Positions 37,047 through 46,059 of a stretch of 64,000 nucleotides of DNA are shown piece by piece; positions within the stretch are counted from its first letter, which is position 1, and every line of letters starts with the position of its first letter. The translations under genes and the position numbers were made by a program. Below the pieces are notes generated by a model. The model saw only the letters and a list, made by a program, of their open reading frames with translations. It had not been told where the DNA came from and did not search any database. The stretch spans positions 82,025 to 146,024 of the forward strand of contig JAFRGM010000004.1 of assembly GCA_017433855.1 (NCBI GenBank), written 5' to 3'. The DNA is from Candidatus Saccharimonadota bacterium. GTDB taxonomy: Bacteria > Patescibacteriota > Saccharimonadia > Saccharimonadales > Saccharimonadaceae.

Positions 37047-38387
37047 TTAGACATATTGCCAAACTATGCCGTCAGCCGTGTCTTTCACCGCCACCCCCTC
37101 ATCAAGCAGTTGGTCGCGTAGCTTATCAGATTTCGCGTAGTCCTTGGCCTTGCGCGCCGCTGCACGTTCCGACATTAGCGCCTGGATATTTGCCGAAAGA
37201 TTAGGGGTGTCGGCTATTAATCTTAGCCCAAATAACTCGTCTACTCTTTTCCAATCGTCAAACGAAAGTTCAGCGTTATCAATTAGCGCAAAAGCCTTGG
37301 CGGAGTTCAGGTTGTCATTAACTGCCTCTAGCACCTCATCAAATATATCATCGCCCACTATCTCCTTTTGGTAGCAAAGCGCAATGCGGCTGCGCCAATT
37401 TGCTCTGCGGTTGTGCGCCGACCATAAACCGTCAAAAGTAAAATTACGCGCACCCTGATAGTGTCCAGACAGTAGCCACATCTTGTAATCCATCGGCGAA
37501 AAACCACGCGTTTCTAAATCTTCAAGCGTATAAGTATTGCCGATTGATTTTGAGATTTTAAGTCCATCCACCGTAATAAAATCGCAGTGGAGCCAGTACC
37601 GTGCTAATTTATGTTGATAGGCGGCATAGGTCTCAGCAATTTCGTTGGTGTGATGCACCGGCACATGGTCAATCCCGCCAGTGTGAATATCTATTGGCTC
37701 CCCCAGCTCCTTGTGAATAATTGCCGCACATTCCAGATGCCAGCCAGGATAACCTGGGCGACCTAGATAATCCCAACGCATCGCATGTTTTTCGCCGGGT
37801 TTAATGAATTTCCATACTGCAAAATCTGATGCATTACGCTTTTCGGTAGAAAACTCTACCCTCGCGCCAGCTTTTAGCTCGTCGAGCTTTAATTTTGCGA
37901 AATCAGCGTACTCAGGAAACTTAGAGGTATCAAAATACACTCAATCTTCAGTCTCGTAGTGATAACAGTTTTTAGTCATCAAATCTACAGCCTCTATATC
38001 CTCGGCAATATAATTTGTTGCGCGAGCCACCACATCGGCTGGCAGAAGTTCAAGTTTTCGATAATTCTCCAGATAAATATTACTGTAATAATCAGCAACT
38101 TCCCAAACGCTTTTACCTTCACGCGCGGCACCCTTTTCTAGTTTATCTTCGCCTTCGTCGCCATCCGACACCAAATGCCCTACATCCGTCAAGTTCAAAA
38201 CGCGCTTCACTTTGTAGCCATCGGCTTTCAGTACGCGTACCAACAAATCCCAAAATGTATAAGCGGCATAGTTGCCAATGTGCGGCGTATTATAAACCGT
38301 AGGCCCGCAAGTGTAGATTTTTACGACATCCCCCAGTGGCTTAAAAACTTCAACCTTATGCGTTGCGGTGTTATAAAGTTTTAGCAT
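37047..38387 (-). CDS. cysS: Cysteinyl-tRNA synthetase interrupted by one in-frame TGA
   Basis: The frame is open from ATG 38387 to TAA 37047 except for a TGA at 37941-37943. Upstream are the zinc Cys and ATP motif (TCGPTVYNTPHIGN). Downstream are zinc ligands (HLECAA, HHTNEIAE) and KISKS. The TGA falls in ED*VYFDTSKFPEY, where relatives usually have Gly. The total is 446 codons, full family length, with no other damage. A GTG directly follows the TGA (TGAGTG), so restarting is possible. The alternatives are a sequence error, a fresh mutation, readthrough or recoding. It overlaps the upstream hydrolase by 17 bp. Confidence 0.88.
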
Positions 38388-39132
38388 CTAATCTCTCCTC
38401 TAAAATCTCACGCAATTTTGTATATTTAGGACGCGACATTCCATGTCGACCAAGCGTCTTTACCTTAGTCAAACATTTGTTTTGTTTTATAAGATTTGGA
38501 ATATTGAAACTTGCAATAATCGGGTCGGCATCTCCGTAAATTAAAGTCGTCGGAATTGTAATACCTTTCAAGGTGTCATAGTTCTTACGATTCATTACGA
38601 TGTATTCCATCGAATTGTTGAAGGCTCTATCGGTTAAGATTTTCTTATTCTTCACGCTAACCGCGTCCTTAAAGCCTTTAATAGCTACCGCAAAGGCCGG
38701 ATTATCTAAATCTGCCTCAGTATAAACCGGCGGTGAACATAGAATTAGCTCTTGCACAGCCTTTTTATGTGTAGCCGCATACCTAGTAGCGATTAATGTC
38801 CCCATCGAATGCCCGACCAACACAAGCGGTGTGTCAATCTGAAGATTTTTCAGCGAACGATTAAGCGCCCCTAACTGCTCGTCATAATTATACTTTAGCT
38901 TGGCGCTTTTATAGGCTGAGCCAGACCCCAGCAGGTCAAAGGTTACAAACCTTACATCATTCAAAGATTTTGTTCCTTCAAGATATTTCAAAGCATTCCT
39001 AAAAGTAGTGGAATCACTAGCTATGCCATGTATCATCACTACGGTCAGTTTTGGCTTTTTGGATGCACAAAAATCATGAGTTTTTTTAAGCTCTAGCGGT
39101 TTATTTAATAAATCGTATTTTATACTAAACAT
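38371..39132 (-). CDS. Alpha/beta hydrolase
   Basis: A protein of 253 residues with an oxyanion-hole HGIASDS, nucleophile elbow GHSMGT (Ser near residue 106), an acidic YGDADPI and His in GRHGMS. It is an esterase or lipase-like enzyme of unknown substrate. The start at 39132 overlaps the end of the DHH gene and follows GTGAGG. Sitting between nrnA and cysS, it is probably in the same transcript. Confidence 0.82.
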   Translation of the reverse strand: MFSIKYDLLNKPLELKKTHDFCASKKPKLTVVMIHGIASDSTTFRNALKYLEGTKSLNDVRFVTFDLLGSGSAYKSAKLKYNYDEQLGALNRSLKNLQIDTPLVLVGHSMGTLIATRYAATHKKAVQELILCSPPVYTEADLDNPAFAVAIKGFKDAVSVKNKKILTDRAFNNSMEYIVMNRKNYDTLKGITIPTTLIYGDADPIIASFNIPNLIKQNKCLTKVKTLGRHGMSRPKYTKLREILEERLDAKTL

Positions 39133-40135
39133 TATTCGCCTCACTTAGTTCTGCCCGCATTTCATCCATCAAGGTTGGCACGATCTTTATTAGCTCGCTT
39201 AATACTTCTTCGTAAGACGTGTCATAAGTCCTAAAACCTGCCGCATAGGCATGGCCGCCTCCACCAAAATAGCCGGCAATTTTTTCGGCAATTGCCATGT
39301 CATTCATGCATCGAATCTTACCCGTCACCTTACCGTCCGGGTAGGTCTTAATTGCTACCGCCACCTTTACACCTTCTACCATTCTTAATTCTTCCAAAAT
39401 CAACACATTAGGGTTATACTCGTCAGAATATTCCGCGATATCATCCCACGGAATATGCACTGTGGCTAACGCTCCATCTAAAGCATAATCAACTCGCTTA
39501 ATTAGCTCTGCTTTGTAATCTAGAATGCGTGGAGTTTTCTTCATGAACTCCCGCCGGGCTTCTTCCAGTACGGAAATCTTTGAGCCAAGCTCGGTTAATT
39601 CGGCGCAGACATTAAAGGTATGTGCCGTGACAGAGGATGCGGTCAGCCCCAAAGTATCTGACATAATTCCCATAAAAATCGCATCTGCCGCCGGTACGCC
39701 AATTTCCAAATTGCAATCCTTTGCTATGTCGTAAATCAGCTCCGCACAGGCCGGACGCACATCAATGATGCTCTCGTGCGTAAAATTCAAATCATCTGCC
39801 GTTTCGTGATGGTCAATCACCATTACGGGAGCCGTGTACAAACGGTTGCGAATTGCAGTATCTTCGAGTAGTTTCGACAATAAAACCTCCGCTGCCGTAT
39901 CAACAATAATATAACCATCCGCCTTGAAGTCAAAATCACTCGTAATTCTTGACCAGTCTGTAAAATAATGTAGATATTTTGGAATATCTATTGGACAATA
40001 CAAAGAAACCTCATGTCCAGCCAGCAAATAATCAAGCGCAATCGCCGACCCCATCGAATCACCATCTGGATTTTCAGCCTGAATCACACAAATTGTTTTC
40101 TTATCTTGGATAAACTCCGTAAAATTTTTGTACAT
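39125..40135 (-). CDS. nrnA: DHH/DHHA1 phosphoesterase, NrnA-like
   Basis: A protein of 336 residues with the DHH motifs AENPDGDSMGSA, VDTAAEV and VIDHHETAD, and the DHHA1 motif GYFGGGGHAYAAG. NrnA-type enzymes degrade nanoRNA and can dephosphorylate pAp. TATAAT ends 7 bases before the ATG, so the mRNA is probably leaderless; that box overlaps the pgsA stop. Confidence 0.87.
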   Translation of the reverse strand: MYKNFTEFIQDKKTICVIQAENPDGDSMGSAIALDYLLAGHEVSLYCPIDIPKYLHYFTDWSRITSDFDFKADGYIIVDTAAEVLLSKLLEDTAIRNRLYTAPVMVIDHHETADDLNFTHESIIDVRPACAELIYDIAKDCNLEIGVPAADAIFMGIMSDTLGLTASSVTAHTFNVCAELTELGSKISVLEEARREFMKKTPRILDYKAELIKRVDYALDGALATVHIPWDDIAEYSDEYNPNVLILEELRMVEGVKVAVAIKTYPDGKVTGKIRCMNDMAIAEKIAGYFGGGGHAYAAGFRTYDTSYEEVLSELIKIVPTLMDEMRAELSEANNV

Positions 40136-40143
40136 ATATTATA

Positions 40144-40707
40144 TTATAGCACAAGTCTACGACCCTTTATAAGGTAGTCAGCTCCAGACAACACAGTTAG
40201 AATCACTACTATGTATAATAGCACTCCATTTATCACTGTAAAGATATTGCTGCCCACAATTATATTTAGCAGAATTAGAGTTATGGTTATCATCTGCACT
40301 AAAGTTTTGAGTTTGCCGTATTTTGATGCTGCGATTGTCACCTGCTTAGTGGCGGCCATCATTCTGAGCCCATCCACCGCGAAATCGCGCACCAGTATCA
40401 CCCCAAACATCCAAATTGGCACATAGCTGAGTACTACCAAAGCTAGGAAAGTTAAGTTTACCAATATCTTGTCGGCCAAAGGATCAAGAAATTTACCGAG
40501 ATTAGTAACTTGTCCGGTGTTCCTAGCGAGTTTTCCATCAATAAAATCCGTTACGCTCGCCAACACAAAACAGACTATCGTAATAATCTGCGCTGGCAAA
40601 CTATCCATAAATATACATACCACCACTGGTATCACAAGTAGTATTCTTAAAATTGTCAGTAGCGTCGGGATGTTTAAATTACAGCTTTTCTTGGTTCTAC
40701 TTTCCAT
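40144..40707 (-). CDS. pgsA: CDP-diacylglycerol-glycerol-3-phosphate 3-phosphatidyltransferase
   Basis: A membrane protein of 187 residues with the CDP-alcohol phosphotransferase signature DFIDGKLAR...GKFLDPLADK. It makes phosphatidylglycerol phosphate from CDP-DAG and glycerol 3-phosphate. The start at 40707 follows AGGAG inside the yqeG end (34-bp overlap). With yqeG and cdsA it forms a pathway-ordered operon. Confidence 0.92.
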   Translation of the reverse strand: MESRTKKSCNLNIPTLLTILRILLVIPVVVCIFMDSLPAQIITIVCFVLASVTDFIDGKLARNTGQVTNLGKFLDPLADKILVNLTFLALVVLSYVPIWMFGVILVRDFAVDGLRMMAATKQVTIAASKYGKLKTLVQMITITLILLNIIVGSNIFTVINGVLLYIVVILTVLSGADYLIKGRRLVL

Positions 40708-41102
40708 GCTCTCACTCCTGCAAATTTTGCTGCCAAAACATCCGTATGCCACTTATCGCCTAGCATCACCGTTTGTTCTGGTCTAAAATGGTATTTGTCC
40801 ATTGCCGCAGTTAATTTGCTGGACAATGGCTTCTTTGCCCACCACACACAAGGCACATCAATTGGCTCACAAAATCTTTGCATCATTTTCTTGCGCCCGT
40901 TATTGGAGATGATCACAATCATAATTCCAGCTTTTTTACAATCGCTGATCCACTTTGCGAGTTCGTCCGCTGGTTCTTTCTCTGAGTGTAAGCGTAAAGT
41001 ATTATCCAAATCACAGAGCAATAACTTTACGTTAGCATCCTTTAAGATTTTTGGCGTAACGTCTTCAAATTTTTCAAACTTTTTATCTGCATGTAGTAAC
41101 AT
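40674..41102 (-). CDS. YqeG-type HAD phosphatase, likely phosphatidylglycerophosphatase
   Basis: A protein of 142 residues with HAD motifs LLCDLDNTL, IISNNGRKK and MLGDKWHTDV. YqeG relatives include the yeast phosphatidylglycerophosphate phosphatase Gep4. Its position between cdsA (2 bp away) and pgsA (34-bp overlap) supports the same role here: removing the phosphate from PgsA's product. Confidence 0.85.
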   Translation of the reverse strand: MLLHADKKFEKFEDVTPKILKDANVKLLLCDLDNTLRLHSEKEPADELAKWISDCKKAGIMIVIISNNGRKKMMQRFCEPIDVPCVWWAKKPLSSKLTAAMDKYHFRPEQTVMLGDKWHTDVLAAKFAGVRAWKVEPRKAVI

Positions 41103-41104
41103 TT

Positions 41105-41794
41105 TTATCCTATCATTAAACTAATAATTAACAAAACACTTGTAGTGAAGGCGGTAGAGTCAATTCTGTCAAGAAAACCACCATGCCCCTCGTTTCCGCC
41201 CACTAAATTCTCCAAAATCCTGCAATACTTATTCTTAATAACAATTTCATTAGAATCCTTTACGCCAAAGGTACGCTTCAGGTGACTCTCAAACAAGTCG
41301 CCAGCTAATGCGAGCGGCCCACATAATAGATATAAATAATCCGTCGCAAAAGCTCCCCGCACCGCCATTAGAATTGTGACTAACCCAGTAGCGGTTATTA
41401 GCCCCAAAATCGTGCCTTCCCAAGTTTTATTTTTGGAGATTTTCGGAAACGGCCGCGCTGCGCCAAAAACTTTGCCACCAAAGATATTACCAAACACGTA
41501 TGCAAAAATATCGTAGCCTGGTACACCTAAGATCACATACCAAAACTGAGACACGCTAGTCTGAGCCACGAAAATCACCCCACCTATCAAAAACAGCATT
41601 TCTAATGCCGCTAACACGATATTTATCGGCTGAGATTTTTTAGAAAAGAAACTGCAAAGCTCCACCGCGGCTACCACGCTAAATAATGTAAATAGAATCC
41701 TGAATGGTATCGCATCAAAGACATACAGCGACACAAGCGCTACGGCAAACATACCCACCGTCACTATTGCTCGCACCTTAAAATTCTTACTCAT
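41105..41794 (-). CDS. cdsA: Phosphatidate cytidylyltransferase
   Basis: A membrane protein of 229 residues ending with the CdsA signature: KTWEG, LAGDLFESHLKR, GVKD and GHGGFLDRIDS. It makes CDP-diacylglycerol. It is first in the cdsA-yqeG-pgsA operon. TATAAT ends 6 bases before the ATG, so the mRNA is probably leaderless; it diverges from the acyl-CoA ligase across a 49-bp gap. Confidence 0.93.
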   Translation of the reverse strand: MSKNFKVRAIVTVGMFAVALVSLYVFDAIPFRILFTLFSVVAAVELCSFFSKKSQPINIVLAALEMLFLIGGVIFVAQTSVSQFWYVILGVPGYDIFAYVFGNIFGGKVFGAARPFPKISKNKTWEGTILGLITATGLVTILMAVRGAFATDYLYLLCGPLALAGDLFESHLKRTFGVKDSNEIVIKNKYCRILENLVGGNEGHGGFLDRIDSTAFTTSVLLIISLMIG

Positions 41795-41843
41795 GTCTAA
41801 ATTATAACATATATTTTGGCTGGGTTATGCTACAATATAAAGT

Positions 41844-43574
41844 ATGTTGGAGTTCATCTATCGCAAGCTCAAAAAGACCGTCCGTGCCATCGATATGCAT
41901 ATCGAGCGCCGCAAATATGGTTACATTGAGAAATTACCCAAAGACATTGAATATCCAGAGGGTGGATTATATGATGTGGTTTACGAATCTAGCTGCAAGT
42001 GGCCGCACAATACCGCTATAGAATATTACAGTTCTCAAGTCACCTACAAAGAGCTCATCAGAAAAATCGATCGCGTGGCTCGCTCTCTCAAGCAAATTGG
42101 TGTTCGAAAAGGCGACTACGTCACAGTATGTATGCCGAATACTCCAGAAGCGGTCTACATGTTCTATGCGATTAACGAAGTCGGTGCCATTGCAAATATG
42201 ATTCATCCACTTTCTTCCGAGAAAGAAATCGAAGAATACATCAACAAGGCTCACTCCAAAGTTATGTTGGTGGTAGATATCACCTATCCCAAGGTGGAAA
42301 ATATCATCAAGAATACTCCGCTCGAACAAGTGATTGTCGTATCGCCAACCCGCTCCATGGATTTTATCGTACGCGCTATTTATCATCTCACTAAAGGTCG
42401 CAAGAACCACATCAAAAAGACTCAAATCATTACCACTTGGAATCATTTTTTGGCACAAGGCAGTAAGTTTGTCGGCAATCCACATGCGCGTGTCAACGCG
42501 AACGACCCAGCCGTAATTCTCTACTCTGGCGGCACTACAGGCAAACCAAAGGGCGTAGTCCTTACAAACCTCAATTTTAATTCGCAGGCCTTGGGCGCAA
42601 AATATCTCGTACCAGAATTACTAAAAACGCGTTACTCCATGCTTACCTTCCTGCCAAATTTTCATGCCTTTGGATTAGGGGTTTGCATGCACATTCCATT
42701 CTACTGTGGTATGCGCATCGTTTTAATTCCGCAGTTCAACGCCAAAAAACTAAAATCTTACATCAAAAAGTTCCATATTAATATCCTAGTGGGTGTCCCT
42801 ACAGTTTATGAGTATATGGCCAAAATAAAGTTTTCAGCACACGAGCTACGGCGTATCAAAGGTGCGGTTTCTGGCGGCGATATGGCTAGTCAGGCACTCA
42901 AAAAGGAAGTTAATCAATTCTTCCGCGACCATGGCTCCAAAGCTATGATACATAATGGCTACGGACTTACCGAGGCTGCTGGGGGCATGGTTTTTTCGCC
43001 CGCTTCTATTGCGGCCGAGCAGGATGTCATTGGTTATCCACTGCCAGATAGCGAAGTTTTAATTTTAGATCTAAAAACCCATCGGCCAGTCGGGCCCAAT
43101 ATTGATGGCGAGATCCTCGTTCGTGGGCTCACAGTTATGAAGGGGTATCTAGACAACAAAAAAGCCACAGACGATACCTTTATTACAATTGGCAACAAAA
43201 AATATCTCAAGACCGGAGATATCGGACACGTCGACGAACGTGGCGTTGTGTTTTTTAAAGCACGCCTCAAGCGCTTAATTATCACGAATGGCTACAATGT
43301 TTATCCAGGCAACGTTGAATCCGTCACCATGAAGTCAAAATTAGTAGATAAATGTGCCTGCATTGGCGTGCCAGACAAATTGCGCGGTGAAATTGTGCGC
43401 ATCTATATTGTCCCAAAAGAGGGCACATCGGAGCACGCCATTCGTAAGGATTTAGCTAAGTTATATCGCGAATATCTCGCCAAATACGAAATCCCACGCG
43501 AAATTAAAATTATCTCCGAGATTCCTAAGACGAAGCTCGGCAAAGTAGACTTTATAGCGCTCGCCAAACTCTAA
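41844..43574 (+). CDS. Long-chain acyl-CoA synthetase-like AMP-forming ligase
   Basis: A protein of 576 residues with the adenylation motifs YSGGTTGKPKGVVLTN, GYGLTEAAG, LKTGDIG and the C-terminal KTKLGKVDF lysine. It activates fatty acids with ATP. An organism lacking fatty acid synthesis could use it to take host acyl chains toward the adjacent CdsA-PgsA lipid pathway; that link is inferred. TACAAT ends 7 bases before the ATG, so the mRNA is probably leaderless. Confidence 0.88.
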   Translation: MLEFIYRKLKKTVRAIDMHIERRKYGYIEKLPKDIEYPEGGLYDVVYESSCKWPHNTAIEYYSSQVTYKELIRKIDRVARSLKQIGVRKGDYVTVCMPNTPEAVYMFYAINEVGAIANMIHPLSSEKEIEEYINKAHSKVMLVVDITYPKVENIIKNTPLEQVIVVSPTRSMDFIVRAIYHLTKGRKNHIKKTQIITTWNHFLAQGSKFVGNPHARVNANDPAVILYSGGTTGKPKGVVLTNLNFNSQALGAKYLVPELLKTRYSMLTFLPNFHAFGLGVCMHIPFYCGMRIVLIPQFNAKKLKSYIKKFHINILVGVPTVYEYMAKIKFSAHELRRIKGAVSGGDMASQALKKEVNQFFRDHGSKAMIHNGYGLTEAAGGMVFSPASIAAEQDVIGYPLPDSEVLILDLKTHRPVGPNIDGEILVRGLTVMKGYLDNKKATDDTFITIGNKKYLKTGDIGHVDERGVVFFKARLKRLIITNGYNVYPGNVESVTMKSKLVDKCACIGVPDKLRGEIVRIYIVPKEGTSEHAIRKDLAKLYREYLAKYEIPREIKIISEIPKTKLGKVDFIALAKL

Positions 43575-43640
43575 ACCAATCACTCGCACTGATGTAGTGA
43601 CAAGCTCTGCCCTAGTATTTTGATGCAGGATTTTGTAGGT

Positions 43641-44246
43641 CTACAAGCTGGTGCGGTTTTCTAGTGCAGCGGAGAGCGTGATTTGATCCGCATACGACAG
43701 GTCAACACCTAGTGGCAAGCCTCGCGCCAGCCGAGTTATCTTTAGCGTCGGCTTGGACTCATGTAAAATCTTTTCAAGTAGCAGCGCAGTGGATTCACCT
43801 TCTACTGATGGGTTCGTAGCGATAATCACTTCGCGCACATTGTCGCGTTCTAGCCTTTCGGTTAGCTCGCGAATATGCAATTGCTCCGGTGTAATACCAT
43901 CAATCGGCGACAGCGCTCCCCCTAGCACATGATATACGCCCTTAAACCCTTTCGTTGCCTCAATGGCATAAATATCAAGTGGCTCCTCTACCACAAGTAT
44001 TGTGGATTTATCTCTACTTGGGTCTGTATACAGCGGCGACATCTCCTCATCGGCGTCAATTAGCGCAAAAGTTACCGGGCAAGATTTTACCCCGCTATGT
44101 AAATTACTCAAGGTCTCAGCAATCCCCTCCGCTATTTTCGGATTGGCCTTAAAAAGATAGTACCCGTACCGTTCTGCTGTACGGGGACCAACGCCTGGTA
44201 ACATCCCTAACGCATCAATTGCATCACTAAGAGCCTTTGGCAACAT
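43641..44246 (-). CDS. recR: Recombination protein RecR without zinc finger
   Basis: A protein of 201 residues with a helix-hairpin-helix (LPGVGPRTAERYGYYL) and a Toprim domain (VVEEPLDIYAIE, ATNPSVEGESTA, TRLARGLPLGVDLSYAD). The usual four-cysteine finger (CPxC...CxxC) has only one Cys left (KSCPVTFALIDAD). It mediates RecA loading at gaps with RecO/RecF. AAGGAT precedes the ATG, with TATAAT upstream. Confidence 0.92.
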   Translation of the reverse strand: MLPKALSDAIDALGMLPGVGPRTAERYGYYLFKANPKIAEGIAETLSNLHSGVKSCPVTFALIDADEEMSPLYTDPSRDKSTILVVEEPLDIYAIEATKGFKGVYHVLGGALSPIDGITPEQLHIRELTERLERDNVREVIIATNPSVEGESTALLLEKILHESKPTLKITRLARGLPLGVDLSYADQITLSAALENRTSL

Positions 44247-44307
44247 AATTGCCCTATCCTTTCATTATATCACACTTAAGCTAAAAAGTCAAGTTTACCC
44301 CTGTTAT

Positions 44308-44604
44308 CTAGAAACCCAAACCAGATAAACCGCCCATCAAAGGCTTCATTTTGTCAGTAGCAATTTCCTGTGCCTTTGCGAAACCATCACGCATACAATT
44401 TTCAATCCAACGCTCTAGCTCGTGGATGTCATCTAGGTCAACCCTGCTCGGGTCAATTTTTACTTTCTTTACCTTCAGCTCACCAGTAATCTGCACGGTT
44501 ACTGCGCCATCGCCAGCCTCAACCTCTACGATTTCATTCTTAAGGTCTTTTTGCGCTTTGCGTAGTTGGTTCAATAATTTCATTTGGTCCAAAGTCTGTC
44601 CCAT
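44308..44604 (-). CDS. ybaB: YbaB/EbfC family nucleoid-associated protein
   Basis: A protein of 98 residues with an N-terminal helix (LLNQLRKAQKDLKNEI) and strands (DGAVTVQITGELKVKKVKID), typical of this DNA-binding dimer. It commonly neighbours dnaX and recR, as here. AAAGGAG precedes the ATG. Confidence 0.9.
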   Translation of the reverse strand: MGQTLDQMKLLNQLRKAQKDLKNEIVEVEAGDGAVTVQITGELKVKKVKIDPSRVDLDDIHELERWIENCMRDGFAKAQEIATDKMKPLMGGLSGLGF

Positions 44605-44613
44605 GTCACTCCT

Positions 44614-46047
44614 TTATTCTGTTTTACGGTATAGATATATTATATCAGACTTTTCTTTCATTGACGAGGTAATAATTTGCTCTAGCTTATAGTTTGGGTT
44701 ATCAGTTGTGCCGTATAGCACAGCCATGCCTTCTGTGCGTACCTCATCGGTACTCCCCACAATCGTCAAATCTGTCGAATCTTCCAGTATTTTATAAAAA
44801 TCATAATGGTCACTCACGACCAAAGTTTCGTCTTTTAGGTGAGCGTGGATGATATTAAGATCATATCGGTATTCATTAGCTACGCTTGGGTTATAACGGT
44901 AACCGTAGACATATTGCAACAAACTTGGCACCAACATTACGGAAAACAGAATCGCAAGCGGCAAAAAACCCGCAATGCGTGCATAGGGATTCTCTGGAAA
45001 TAACCCGTACCATTTTTCCAACAAATATTTCAAACCGTGCGCCACTAAAATAGCGATTGGCAAAATGAAAAACACGATTGCGCTCGGGTTAAACCCAGCA
45101 ATAATCAATGTAAACACCAGAAGCAGTGAGGCAATAGAGTTTCTGGAAGCGAAAAAACCTTTCGTGGTACTAAATAACCCGATTAGTGCTAAGGCAAAAA
45201 TTGGCAAACTCATTAGTGGCGCCAAAAACACACTTACAACCTTACCTTGCCAAGAAAATACCGGTGATAAAGCAGCCCAGATATTTGAGAAAAAGCTACT
45301 CGGCTCAAAATTCTTTGCAAATAGTAATTCCATAATTGTATCCGGCCGGCTTACAATGTTCATACCAAGTAGTATGGTGCCACCGATAATTACTAAAATC
45401 ACCAGCCCAAGTGGAATCTTGGGTAGACTCTTTACTACAAATCTAAGATGTGGTTGCATCAATACGAACAACACGCAGAAAATTGCAAAATACACCATAT
45501 ATGGCGTAAAGATGGCAAAAAGCAGTGCCACTGCAAAAAGGAACGAATAAAGCGGCTTTGGGCGCTTCTCCCCTTGAATCTTAGAACCAAGCCAAAGAAG
45601 CAATGTCGGCCAAAACACCACCATAATTAGGGGTGTTCCCGACCCCGCCAAAAACAAAAATGGCGTAGATAGAACCACTAGACATGACGCCAGTAACGAA
45701 ACATTGTTTTTGAACCAGCGATTTAGCACCAATATCAAAAGTAGACCGAGGCACAAACCTATAATAATGCTTGGCAGTTTGATGGCATAAGGTGTTAGAC
45801 CAAAGACTACAATCGACAGTTTTTGCAATAAACGATAAGGCAAATCTACTAAATCGCCGGTAAGAGGAGCATCAAAATCTAGAGCGTAGGAACTTACTGC
45901 GGATTGAATCTCCCCCTCAGACAAACCATACTGAGCAACTAACGGCATACCAAACAGCAGACCCACAAAAGCCAAGCCGAGCAATGCATAACCAATTACA
46001 AACCGATGTTTGTATAGAAAGAGTCTAGAAATAATTATTTTCTTCAC
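44614..46047 (-). CDS. GT-C type membrane glycosyltransferase (PMT/ArnT-like)
   Basis: A protein of 477 residues with about ten membrane segments. An early outside loop (GLSEGEIQSAVSSYALDFD) occupies the place of the catalytic acidic loop of GT-C enzymes, and the C-terminal domain is soluble. It probably glycosylates lipids or proteins with a polyprenyl-linked sugar; donor and acceptor are unknown. The start codon is GTG at 46047, 6 bases after TATAAT, so it is probably leaderless with a promoter inside the dnaB end. Confidence 0.65.
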   Translation of the reverse strand: MKKIIISRLFLYKHRFVIGYALLGLAFVGLLFGMPLVAQYGLSEGEIQSAVSSYALDFDAPLTGDLVDLPYRLLQKLSIVVFGLTPYAIKLPSIIIGLCLGLLLILVLNRWFKNNVSLLASCLVVLSTPFLFLAGSGTPLIMVVFWPTLLLWLGSKIQGEKRPKPLYSFLFAVALLFAIFTPYMVYFAIFCVLFVLMQPHLRFVVKSLPKIPLGLVILVIIGGTILLGMNIVSRPDTIMELLFAKNFEPSSFFSNIWAALSPVFSWQGKVVSVFLAPLMSLPIFALALIGLFSTTKGFFASRNSIASLLLVFTLIIAGFNPSAIVFFILPIAILVAHGLKYLLEKWYGLFPENPYARIAGFLPLAILFSVMLVPSLLQYVYGYRYNPSVANEYRYDLNIIHAHLKDETLVVSDHYDFYKILEDSTDLTIVGSTDEVRTEGMAVLYGTTDNPNYKLEQIITSSMKEKSDIIYLYRKTE

Positions 46048-46059
46048 TATTCTATTATA

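Noticed and set aside
37047-37940. An independent gene starting with GTG after the cysS TGA
   Set aside because: It is the second half of CysRS with no upstream ribosome-binding site apart from the stop itself; kept as part of one interrupted gene.
37941-37943. UGA as a general glycine codon in this genome
   Set aside because: TGA ends typA, the gene before dnaX, 52918, 27743 and 61466 at sensible places, twice in ATGA overlaps. No other internal TGA was noticed.
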